NCBI GenBank assembly: GCA_017656295.1
Contig: JACDOC010000005.1
Coordinates: 62,001 to 126,000 of the forward strand
DNA length: 64,000 nucleotides
Reading direction: 5' to 3'
From: Bacillus sp. (in: firmicutes)
GTDB lineage: Bacteria; Bacillota; Bacilli; Bacillales; JACDOC01
The translations under genes were made by a program, and so were the position numbers. Under the pieces are notes generated by a model. That model was not told where the DNA came from, ran no database searches, and worked only from the letters and a program-made list of their open reading frames with translations. The number at the start of each line of letters is the position of its first letter. Within the stretch, counting starts at the first letter, position 1. Positions 26,232 through 34,735 of this stretch are shown here, piece by piece.

Positions 26232-27479
26232 ATGAGCTCATTCAAGATTGACATTTCAAAGTTGATCAATGAAGGACAAGAAATAGCAAGTAATCAAAAT
26301 GAACTTCATACATTTCGTCAATATGATGATTTATTTATCTCTACTAAGCAAGATGAAAAAGATGGTTGGCGAGATCCGTTTCAAAGAGATTATGCCCGTG
26401 TTCTTCATTCTTCTTCATTCCGAAGATTACAAGGAAAGATGCAACTTCTTGGCACTCAAATTAGTGATTACTATCGTACTCGTCTTACTCATTCACTTGA
26501 AGTGAGCCAAATTGGGACAACCATTTCTAGAAAAATAGAACATGAAGGTGTCAAAGTAAACTCGGCATTGGTTGCAATGGCATGCTTAGCTCATGATATA
26601 GGCAATCCACCGTTCGGCCATTATGCAGAAAAAGAGTTAAATAAATTAATGAAAGACGATGGTGGATTTGAAGGAAATGCACAAACACTTCGTATTCTTT
26701 GCAAATTAGAAAAGAAAAGTTCACACTACGATGGACTCAATTTAACAAAAGCCGCTTTATACTCAGTCGTTAAATATGGAGTTTATAACACAACAGATGA
26801 GCAAATTGAACAACAAAAATTTCTTTATGGAGAAAATAAGCAGAATTTAGAAGATAATGGAGAAATGAAAGTTCAAACAATTGAAGCACAAATAATGGAA
26901 CTTGCAGATGACATCGCATATTCCAGTCATGACCTTGAAGATGGATTGAAATCAGGAATTTTATCAATAAATGCTGTATTAGGGCAACTTGAAAGTGAAG
27001 AATTAAGAAGGGAGTTCCAAGAATTATTGCAACAAGCATATAAAAACTGCGGTGAGACGTTCGGTGATGCTGCATTTAAATCGATTACTTCAACATTAAT
27101 CGATACATTTATAAAAGACATTGGTGTAGTCGAGTTAACTGAAAAACAACGCCAAAAGAAAGGAACCTCTTTTAAATATGGATTAGGTTTACGAACAAAA
27201 GAAAAGTTAATGGATGGATTAAAAAATGCTGTGAGGAACATTCTTATCGAAAAACCAAGTGTAGCATTGTATGAAATAAGAGGAGCACAGATGGTCAATC
27301 ACTTATTTGAGCTTTTAAACGATGATAAATATGAAAGACTACTTCCGCCTGAATATCGAACGTTAATTCGAAAAGGTGAACCAAAAAAGCGTGTTGTATG
27401 TGATTACATCGCTGGGATGACAGATCACTATGCTGATCAACTTTACAAGCAATATTTTGGAGAGTTAAATTTACAATAA
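26232..27479 (+). CDS. dGTPase-like deoxynucleotide triphosphohydrolase (HD family)
   Basis: 415 residues; ATG at 26232 after TTGGAGGAAG. Features of the dGTPase family: FRRLQGKMQL near residue 60, RTRLTHSLEVSQIG with the metal-binding His, HD dyad in CLAHDIGNPPFGH (121-122), a later Asp in ELADDIAYSSHDLEDG, and a conserved C-terminal IAGMTDHYA. These enzymes convert dGTP or other dNTPs to deoxynucleosides plus triphosphate. Several are anti-phage effectors that starve replication of dNTPs. It is divergent from the RT operon and convergent with DISARM, the only plus-strand gene in the island. Confidence 0.9.
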   Translation: MSSFKIDISKLINEGQEIASNQNELHTFRQYDDLFISTKQDEKDGWRDPFQRDYARVLHSSSFRRLQGKMQLLGTQISDYYRTRLTHSLEVSQIGTTISRKIEHEGVKVNSALVAMACLAHDIGNPPFGHYAEKELNKLMKDDGGFEGNAQTLRILCKLEKKSSHYDGLNLTKAALYSVVKYGVYNTTDEQIEQQKFLYGENKQNLEDNGEMKVQTIEAQIMELADDIAYSSHDLEDGLKSGILSINAVLGQLESEELRREFQELLQQAYKNCGETFGDAAFKSITSTLIDTFIKDIGVVELTEKQRQKKGTSFKYGLGLRTKEKLMDGLKNAVRNILIEKPSVALYEIRGAQMVNHLFELLNDDKYERLLPPEYRTLIRKGEPKKRVVCDYIAGMTDHYADQLYKQYFGELNLQ

Positions 27480-27500
27480 ACAATCAGGATGAATTAAGCT

Positions 27501-27522
27501 CACTTCGCGCGGTGACAGTCAC
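27501..27522 (+). repeat. dispersed GGTGACAGTCAC-type motif, copy 4
   Basis: Reads CACTTCGCGCGGTGACAGTC and then AC. It is 22 bp past the dGTPase stop codon and related to the copies at 4021, 11176 and 16513. The CACTTCG lead-in also matches copy 3. Confidence 0.5.
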
Positions 27523-27538
27523 TTTTGAATGAAGTTAA

Positions 27539-27573
27539 ATATGAAAGATGCCTTACTTTGGCATCTTTCATAT
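27539..27573. terminator. bidirectional terminator between dGTPase and DISARM
   Basis: A perfect 14-bp stem ATATGAAAGATGCC/GGCATCTTTCATAT lies between the convergent stops of the dGTPase and drmMII genes. It has few Us on either side, so its strength comes from the stem. Confidence 0.7.
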
Positions 27574-27578
27574 CTTAC

Positions 27579-28916
27579 TTAATTATTACTATTAATAAGC
27601 AAAGACTTAATTGCTTTTGCAATGACTCTTGACATAATAGGGGGAACAGCATTTCCTACTTGTACAAATTGCGCTGTTCTAGGCCCTTCGAATTTATAAT
27701 TATCTGGAAATCCTTGAATTCTTGCTGCTTCTCGTACAGTCAACGATCGTGCTTGCTCAATATCCGGGTGAACATTATAATGCCCATCTTTAGCAATATG
27801 GGCTACGATAGTATGAGGCATTGCATTCCAATTATGCACTTTAAACCGATCCAAAAAAGATTCTTGATTTCGATGAGTTTTTAGATTTTCAGGTAATTCA
27901 TTATACTTCAATTGAATACCTTGATTTGAATACTCGATAGCTATTCTATAAATTTCTCGATCACGTTCTTGAATAGGTCTTGCCTTATGATTTATAATTC
28001 CTATGCTGTTTTCTCGCATTTTTTTCTGATACTCAGATAGCTCTCTATCATTTTGTGATGGATATTCTATTAGTTTCAAATCTTCTCCTTGTCTAGGTAG
28101 TAAAGGTGGTAAATCTCCAATAACATTTCGCGTATTTTTTTCTTCACCCCAATCTTCTGTAAAACGAGAAAAGTCTGGATAAGAATAGTTTAATTCTGTC
28201 CTAAACCCAAATAATATTACTCTGTTCCTTCTCTGGAAAACTCCGTAATTAGAAAAATCAATAATATTATCTTTATGCTCCGGATGAATTCCAGATAAAA
28301 TTTTGTAGCCGATGTTATCAAACTCTTCCTGAATTATAGAGAATATTTCTCCATTCTTGGCTGTCAAAATACCAGGCACATTCTCAAACACAAAAACTCT
28401 CGGCTGGAACTCTTCCACAATGTTTAAATAGTGATAAAATAAATAGTTCCTCGAATCTCTATTGGCAGCTTCCTTTAAGCGACTTCTTCCAATAACTGAA
28501 TATGCTTGACACGGTGGTCCTCCAATAATTAAATCGACACTTGTTGATTTATTATATTTTAAAGATGCGTATATCTCTTTAATGATATTAGATGATGAAG
28601 TCGCTTGACGGTCATTTGCAGGATTTCCAAATTTTCGATTTAGAATTTCATAATCTATTTTTTCTTTTAATTCAGGATATTTCTTAAAAATCATCGTTCG
28701 ATCTTGATCTAAAGTCTTGTAATTAAAAGATTTTCTTAAAAAGCCAAAATAAAGGTCTAAATCATTGTTTTGTTTTAAAAAATGATATATCAGCCGGGTT
28801 TTTAGAGTTTCACAGGCCCATTTTTCTTTTTCAACTTGAGCCACAATTTTATAGCCTTCCTCATGGAATCCTTCACTTAACCCACCTGCCCCTGTAAAAA
28901 GATCAATTACTATCAT
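27579..28916 (-). CDS. drmMII: DISARM DNA (cytosine-5) methyltransferase DrmMII
   Basis: 445 residues; ATG at 28916 after AGAGGAG. C5-methyltransferase motifs: I (DLFTGAGGLSEGF), IV (GGPPCQAYS, nucleophile Cys136), VI (FENVPGI), VIII (QRRNRVILFG), IX (LTVREAARIQGFPD) and X (VGNAVPP). Between motifs I and IV is an insertion of about 70 residues. In class 2 DISARM this enzyme methylates host DNA at cytosine to mark self. It is the last gene of the operon, 16 bp after drmC. The target recognition region lies between VIII and IX. Confidence 0.93.
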   Translation of the reverse strand: MIVIDLFTGAGGLSEGFHEEGYKIVAQVEKEKWACETLKTRLIYHFLKQNNDLDLYFGFLRKSFNYKTLDQDRTMIFKKYPELKEKIDYEILNRKFGNPANDRQATSSSNIIKEIYASLKYNKSTSVDLIIGGPPCQAYSVIGRSRLKEAANRDSRNYLFYHYLNIVEEFQPRVFVFENVPGILTAKNGEIFSIIQEEFDNIGYKILSGIHPEHKDNIIDFSNYGVFQRRNRVILFGFRTELNYSYPDFSRFTEDWGEEKNTRNVIGDLPPLLPRQGEDLKLIEYPSQNDRELSEYQKKMRENSIGIINHKARPIQERDREIYRIAIEYSNQGIQLKYNELPENLKTHRNQESFLDRFKVHNWNAMPHTIVAHIAKDGHYNVHPDIEQARSLTVREAARIQGFPDNYKFEGPRTAQFVQVGNAVPPIMSRVIAKAIKSLLINSNN

Positions 28917-28932
28917 ATTGATCTCCTCTTAA

Positions 28933-29637
28933 CTAGTTTATAGATTCAAAAAAACCACGATTTTTTAGTTCTTCAAAGATTTTATTTATATTTTCCACCT
29001 GTTTTCCTTCAATTAAAGCGCCAATTTCAATATTATTCATCATACCATTGTAAGATAAGTTGGCTGAAGTTATAAAAGCAACCCTATAATCTACTACAAT
29101 TGTTTTTGCATGCAAAGCGGAGTAACGACTTGAATTATTATATTTATAAACCTTTAAATTTTCAATATTTAGGTGTTCTAACAAATGTTTTAGATTTTCA
29201 TTATGATTGTTCTCTATAAATATTTCAATCGTTACTCCTTGTGTTCCCTTATGCCTTAGTAAATCAACTAACTGGTGAAAATAGGAAGATATAGCGTATC
29301 CCGTCATAAAAATATAATGCGATGCCTCAAATAAAATCTGTCTGATAACACCAACGGTTTCACGCACTGGTAGATTCATGTTTGCTATTCCAGAAGATAC
29401 GATTTCTACCCTGTGCAAGTTTTCTTTACTTCTATCACTAACCAACTTTAAAAGCAACAGCAGTTTTCTTATCTCATCAAAGCTCAAATTTGGAAATAAG
29501 TCATGGAATATATTCTTATATCGCATTATATTGGAATCTAGCTCGATATCTTTAGGACTACCGATACTAGATAAAATATCTTCTTCCAACTTTTGATATA
29601 ACACATTCAATTTAAATAATAATTTTTCATTGAACAT
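28933..29637 (-). CDS. drmC: DISARM phospholipase D-domain protein DrmC
   Basis: 234 residues, starting 1 nt after the drmB stop. It has a single PLD/nuclease signature, LHAKTIVVDYRVAFITSANL with His176, followed by NIEIGALIEG. The N-terminal half is helical. DrmC in known systems has one HKD motif and is dispensable for protection against some phages. The start is set by position, as the ribosome binding site is weak, implying coupling to drmB. Confidence 0.9.
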   Translation of the reverse strand: MFNEKLLFKLNVLYQKLEEDILSSIGSPKDIELDSNIMRYKNIFHDLFPNLSFDEIRKLLLLLKLVSDRSKENLHRVEIVSSGIANMNLPVRETVGVIRQILFEASHYIFMTGYAISSYFHQLVDLLRHKGTQGVTIEIFIENNHNENLKHLLEHLNIENLKVYKYNNSSRYSALHAKTIVVDYRVAFITSANLSYNGMMNNIEIGALIEGKQVENINKIFEELKNRGFFESIN

Positions 29638-29638
29638 T

Positions 29639-31396
29639 TCATATCAACTCATCAAAGTAAGGTTTAATTACACTATCTTGAAGAGGTACAACTAAAGATC
29701 GGTCTAATAAACGGTTACCTGCTTCACAAGAAGTTTCCGAAATCATAGAACATGCGAAGCACGCTGAACCATTTAAGTCATTTTCTTCGTCTACCTCTAA
29801 AGAGGAACAAACTGGATCATTTGTGCAAAATAGCGCTTCTTCTAATGCTTCGTTTAAAATTTCTCTAAACTTATCGATACTCCCCATCTCAACTAACCCA
29901 CCTAAAGTTCCTTCTTGGTCTGCACTCCCCGTGTATAACAAAATTCCGGCCATTGTTTCACTACAATATATTCTCTCTTTAATTGCTACAGATGAATAAC
30001 CAGATTTCAAAGATAACTGTTTGATAAGAAGATGAGATAATGTATGCATCATCACATATAACGCATTACGATCTTCTAACTTTGCCCATCCCTTCTTTTT
30101 TAGCCATTTATCATATACGACACTAAATTTTTTCGACTGTTCTTCCACAGACTGCAGCCAATTATTAACCGTTTCACGATTAAATTCGATAAATATTCCT
30201 TCCCCGAATGTTTCAACTGCAGGCAAACATTTTTCTTCAGTTCCGGATTCTAACCATACAATTTTTGGATTTTTAACTTCTGGTTCAGGGCTATCATTAC
30301 GCATAAAACCTAGCAAAACCATAATTTCTTTTAACCTATGCACTTGAACAATCTTACTAAAATAACGTTGTAACTCTTTCGGAACAGGCTGTACTTCCGC
30401 CTCAAATTCTGGGTTCTCTTTTGGGATTTTAATTTTATCTTTATAACTAGTAAACCTTTCGTATTCAAATTCTTTAATTTGCTTATAATTCAGTTTTTCG
30501 TTATTCTCATTTCCTTTGAATCTTATCCATTCATTATAAAATTGTTTAAAGTCATCAAATCCACAATTCGTTAAATATCTATCATAGTATTTTTTTAATC
30601 CGTCTATACCATAATCTTCTTCCCTTGCAATAAGCTCCTTCCGATGATCGATAAACGTTCTCCTAAAATCTGAATTCTCCGAGAATGAAATAGCGCTTCT
30701 AACCGCTGCAAAATAAACGTTGGACGCACCACGTTGAAGCGGTATAACATCTTTACCACACCCGTCATTAAATTCAAGTTTATGTGGATGTGACCCTTTA
30801 CATTTATACCCTTTAAATGATTTTGGATCTAAAGCACCTCGTAAAGATTTCCCACTATCCATGCACGAGCATTTTACACTTAGTGACTCTAAACCTGATG
30901 AATCCCCAGCACTTGATAAAGTTAATCTTCCATTACATTCTTTAGGCTCTTTTCCATGTGCCCACCATTTCCATGGAAAATCCTCTAAATGGTTGTCCTC
31001 GCATGATATGACAAACCTTGCAGGATGTGCTCTCCAATTGCAAGAAGGACATCTTGGTCCTTTCTCTAAATATTCTCTAATTTTTTCCCGATAATCACTA
31101 CCACCAAAATTATCTCTTATATCAAACAGATGCCTACATTTAATATTGCTACACTCATGGTAAAAAGGAAATGGGATTACTGGCAAATCAGCCATTCCAC
31201 CCGTTGCAGGTACTTTCTTAAAATAATGTTTACCTAAAAAGTTTGCAAGATTTTTATCATAAATAATATCTTTTGCTCTATCCCAATATCGAATATCTAA
31301 AATCATTAAAGAATCATTCACTGAGTCTATAATAGCACCAGGGCCAAAAGTGGTAATTAATTGCCCTGGTCGGATTTCTCCAACTTTATTTTTCAT
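29639..31396 (-). CDS. drmB: DISARM DUF1998 protein DrmB
   Basis: About 585 residues from the ATG at 31396, which overlaps the drmA stop as ATGA; an ATG four codons earlier is also possible. It begins GEIRPGQLITTFGPGAIID, the typical DrmB opening. Several Cys clusters suggest zinc sites: CSNIKCRHLF, CPSCNWRAHP, CSC, and at the end CFACSMISETSC. A DUF1998-like C-terminal region (HTLSHLLIKQLSLKSGYSS) is present. DrmB binds DrmA to form the core DISARM complex. Confidence 0.93.
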   Translation of the reverse strand: MKNKVGEIRPGQLITTFGPGAIIDSVNDSLMILDIRYWDRAKDIIYDKNLANFLGKHYFKKVPATGGMADLPVIPFPFYHECSNIKCRHLFDIRDNFGGSDYREKIREYLEKGPRCPSCNWRAHPARFVISCEDNHLEDFPWKWWAHGKEPKECNGRLTLSSAGDSSGLESLSVKCSCMDSGKSLRGALDPKSFKGYKCKGSHPHKLEFNDGCGKDVIPLQRGASNVYFAAVRSAISFSENSDFRRTFIDHRKELIAREEDYGIDGLKKYYDRYLTNCGFDDFKQFYNEWIRFKGNENNEKLNYKQIKEFEYERFTSYKDKIKIPKENPEFEAEVQPVPKELQRYFSKIVQVHRLKEIMVLLGFMRNDSPEPEVKNPKIVWLESGTEEKCLPAVETFGEGIFIEFNRETVNNWLQSVEEQSKKFSVVYDKWLKKKGWAKLEDRNALYVMMHTLSHLLIKQLSLKSGYSSVAIKERIYCSETMAGILLYTGSADQEGTLGGLVEMGSIDKFREILNEALEEALFCTNDPVCSSLEVDEENDLNGSACFACSMISETSCEAGNRLLDRSLVVPLQDSVIKPYFDELI

Positions 31397-34300
31397 TTTA
31401 ACCACCATTCCCTATCATAGAGCTTTAAACCACTTGTCGTTTCGATCTCTCTCATTGAATCGAGTGTAGGTTTTTCTGCCTTACGTAACTCTCTCTCTGA
31501 ATATCTTCTAAGTAAACGATTTTTGTTTATAGCATTTCTAATTGCTTGTTTACTTAAAGTAGAAAAATGGTATTCGAGATCTGTTTGAAGTTCACTATCT
31601 TTAATCCAGCTATCCAAAAACTGATTTAATTCACTTAACGTATCATCTACATTCTTTCTCTCTACAATTAAAGTTCTTTCCTCGATTATTTTTCTTATAT
31701 TTGAAAGATCCGTGTATTTTATGTTTTTTGCACTTCTATTTCCGGCTAGTTCCGGATTATCTAATCGAAGTAAAGCAACGGTGATCGCATGTAAAAATCG
31801 ATCTCTTGCTCGTGATGCATAAGGAGTAGCTGTTGTTCCTTCAACATGATGATATAAACGGCCATGGTACCCTTTGAAATTTTGGTAGTGGGACATATCT
31901 CTTGGACGATATGGATTATAGACAGTGATTACTAATCCAGGAAATTTTCTTCCTACGCGGCTCGATGCTTGTATATATTCTGATGTTTGTTTAGGTTGCC
32001 CTGTGACTACCATTAAACCAAGTCTATCAACGTCCATACCAACTGCAATCATGTTAGTTGCTAAAACAACATCAAGTTCTTCGTTCCCCATTTCCCTTTC
32101 TAACTCTCCTAAAACTTCAGGAATTTTGTACGAAGGAATACGTGATGTTAACTCTCGGTATTTTTTGATATAACGTTGAGAAGGGAATTTATATTTGTTA
32201 GTGATAATTTGTAATCTTTTCTTTATGTCGTCGTCCAATAACCGAACGGTACCACCAAGTTCTCGTATACTATTGAAATAACCAATCAATGTGCGATAAG
32301 TATCAAGAAATTTTGAATGTTCTGGGTCATCTTTTAAGTTTTCTGTAAATTGAAGGAGAACAGCATACACACGTACTAAAACCGTCTTCATAGAATGACC
32401 AGACACACATACCCCGCTATACAATCTAAACGGTTCTTCTTCGATTGGAATTTCTTTTGCAAAAAACGAATCTTCTACTTCTAAACCTGATGGTGGAAAT
32501 TGCTTCATTTCTTTTCTAGCATATAGACGTTTGATTTGTTCAGCGGCATTTTGAATGGTTGCAGTAGCTACAACGTACTTTGGTTTTATTTTCTCACCAT
32601 TTTCTAAAAGGTTGCTACACAGCTCCTCAATCGCCGTTTCATAACCACCGTATATTGAACCCAATGGCCCTGTAATTAAGTGAAGCTCATCTTGAATAAT
32701 TAATTCCGGAGGATAAAAAGGTTTTACTGGATAAACACTCGCCTTTGGATTTCTATGTGAACTAGGATGTTCTTCGCCTTTTGCTAAATAACCACATCGC
32801 TCACAATATCGGTCTACTTTGCCAAATAAAGCAGCTGTCTTTTCATCCCAAGGTAATCGGGCAAATTTATCAACTGTAGAAATTACTACAGTAGGTAGTT
32901 TTCTGTAAATTTCTTCATCAATTAAGTAAACTGGAATGTGAGTATTGGAGAAATGACATTGTGGATTTCCACAGTAAATCCTAAACCCTTCTTTTTCGAT
33001 ATCAGGATCTTCACTTGGCAATATTTTACAAATCAACTCACTCTTACTGGCTCCACAACAAGGACAATTGATAATTTGCTTTTTTAAGCGGCCGTATTCT
33101 GACACTACGCTCTTACTATCTCTATAGTTAGAAACCTTTAAGTCTTTTAAATTATTAGCTGTGACCTGTCCACCAACCCAAAATCCTACTGAATATTCAC
33201 TTCTCCCAAATCTTTTTTCTGGGTCTGCTTGACGAATATATTCACAAGCGCAAATCATTCGAAGCAAGCGATCTCGCTGTTGAGTTGTTAACAAGCGAAG
33301 CGTATATCTAATGAAAATAGTTACCCCGCCATCTTTTTCAAAATTTTGTTCCTTTTCAGCACTTAACCGTCTATATCCTAAAAGAAACGCTGCTAATCCT
33401 AAGTAGGCTTCTGTTTTTCCTCCGCCTGTAGGGAACCATAGCAAGTCAACAATTTCCCGTTCTTTTGATTGTGGGTTTACAATTCCCTGTAAATTAAGAA
33501 GAATAAAAGCGATTTGGAAAGGTCGCCAATTAAAATGCTCTTTCTGCATTTCCTCTTCTAGACTTGTTTTATTTTTCGAAAACGCCTTCATCGCACTTTG
33601 AATATGCATTACTTTGTTCATGAACATAAATGCATCAAAAACCTTTTGGTCATTCAAAAGTTGGATTCCATTGCGAATTCTATGTAACGCAAAAATGCAA
33701 TCTTTTATATTCTGCTTAGCTTCGTCTTTCTCTGCAACTTCATGCAACAATAAACTGTTTATCCATTCTTCATAACGATCCGCTAAGTTGTTTAATCGAG
33801 CAATTACTTCTTGTTGATTTGTTTCCTCTGAAAAATATTTGATGGAAAGAAAATTTTCAGGGATAGCCCCATATTTTTGGCTATGTGGTAATTCTGTTTG
33901 CATTTTACTAACTTCATGCGTAGGAATAAACTCCGTCTTCAATCTATATGCTTGTTTCTCATTTTTGGCTTCCCAGCTCGCAGCACACCCAAATCCTTTA
34001 GCAAAAGTCGGTTTATTCCGGTAAATGAACTCTTCAAATGGTTGTCCTGATAAATTAGAACGTGCAATATTCTCTGCAATAAAAATTGCTCTACCTTCTT
34101 TATTGAATATTTCAAGTTCTACTTGAAAAAATGCATCTCCTTTATTTGTACTTGTGTTTCTCAAAAAAACACTGAAAAGAAGGTTATTTGTGTTCTTAAT
34201 ATTTCTACAAATAATAATGAGCTTTAGATGTTCCGCAACTAGAAATTCCTTTTTCCCATTATCTAACATAAAATAATTAAAAGGAATTTTTTCCTCTTTT

Positions 34301-34722
34301 GTATCCCGAACGTATAATACTTTCTTACGTCCATCTTGAATAATTTCTTCTTTTTTCTCATATTTTCCCCAACGTATTAATACGTTAAAGTCTGCCTCTT
34401 CTCGTTTAGTATAAAATCTAATTCCCATAGTAGATTGTTTTTTCAACTTCTTGGTGCGGTTTTGAATATTTTTTTCAACCGCTTCGTCTGCCATAGAGTT
34501 ATCATTTTGATTAATTTCTTCCTCGTTTATTGCCGAATCCGAAAGCTCCTCCCAGTCTTCTTCTATCTCTTCTTTATCCAAAGGATGTAAAATACCCGTT
34601 AAATAAGCTTGTGTTGGGGGTTCATTTAAAATATCTTGTTCGTTATAATCTGGACCTATTAAATCTCTTTTTAAAGCTTCTACTATCATTCGTCGTAATT
34701 CCCTATATTTATTGGCTTCCAT
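31393..34722 (-). CDS. drmA: DISARM helicase DrmA
   Basis: About 1109 residues from the ATG at 34722 (MEANKYREL), which follows AAGGAGG; a longer TTG frame runs through that site. It is an SF2 helicase: Walker A in FPTGGGKTEAYLGLAAF (about 430), DEAH-like box IIQDELHLITGPLG (about 677), a zinc cluster CCGASKSEL...CGNPQCHF between them, and the C-terminal lobe motif QASSRVGRKFPGLVITVYNP. DrmA translocates on DNA and with DrmB senses phage DNA ends. Its stop overlaps drmB. Confidence 0.94.
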   Translation of the reverse strand: MEANKYRELRRMIVEALKRDLIGPDYNEQDILNEPPTQAYLTGILHPLDKEEIEEDWEELSDSAINEEEINQNDNSMADEAVEKNIQNRTKKLKKQSTMGIRFYTKREEADFNVLIRWGKYEKKEEIIQDGRKKVLYVRDTKEEKIPFNYFMLDNGKKEFLVAEHLKLIIICRNIKNTNNLLFSVFLRNTSTNKGDAFFQVELEIFNKEGRAIFIAENIARSNLSGQPFEEFIYRNKPTFAKGFGCAASWEAKNEKQAYRLKTEFIPTHEVSKMQTELPHSQKYGAIPENFLSIKYFSEETNQQEVIARLNNLADRYEEWINSLLLHEVAEKDEAKQNIKDCIFALHRIRNGIQLLNDQKVFDAFMFMNKVMHIQSAMKAFSKNKTSLEEEMQKEHFNWRPFQIAFILLNLQGIVNPQSKEREIVDLLWFPTGGGKTEAYLGLAAFLLGYRRLSAEKEQNFEKDGGVTIFIRYTLRLLTTQQRDRLLRMICACEYIRQADPEKRFGRSEYSVGFWVGGQVTANNLKDLKVSNYRDSKSVVSEYGRLKKQIINCPCCGASKSELICKILPSEDPDIEKEGFRIYCGNPQCHFSNTHIPVYLIDEEIYRKLPTVVISTVDKFARLPWDEKTAALFGKVDRYCERCGYLAKGEEHPSSHRNPKASVYPVKPFYPPELIIQDELHLITGPLGSIYGGYETAIEELCSNLLENGEKIKPKYVVATATIQNAAEQIKRLYARKEMKQFPPSGLEVEDSFFAKEIPIEEEPFRLYSGVCVSGHSMKTVLVRVYAVLLQFTENLKDDPEHSKFLDTYRTLIGYFNSIRELGGTVRLLDDDIKKRLQIITNKYKFPSQRYIKKYRELTSRIPSYKIPEVLGELEREMGNEELDVVLATNMIAVGMDVDRLGLMVVTGQPKQTSEYIQASSRVGRKFPGLVITVYNPYRPRDMSHYQNFKGYHGRLYHHVEGTTATPYASRARDRFLHAITVALLRLDNPELAGNRSAKNIKYTDLSNIRKIIEERTLIVERKNVDDTLSELNQFLDSWIKDSELQTDLEYHFSTLSKQAIRNAINKNRLLRRYSERELRKAEKPTLDSMREIETTSGLKLYDREWWLK

Positions 34723-34735
34723 TGCTATCCTCCTT

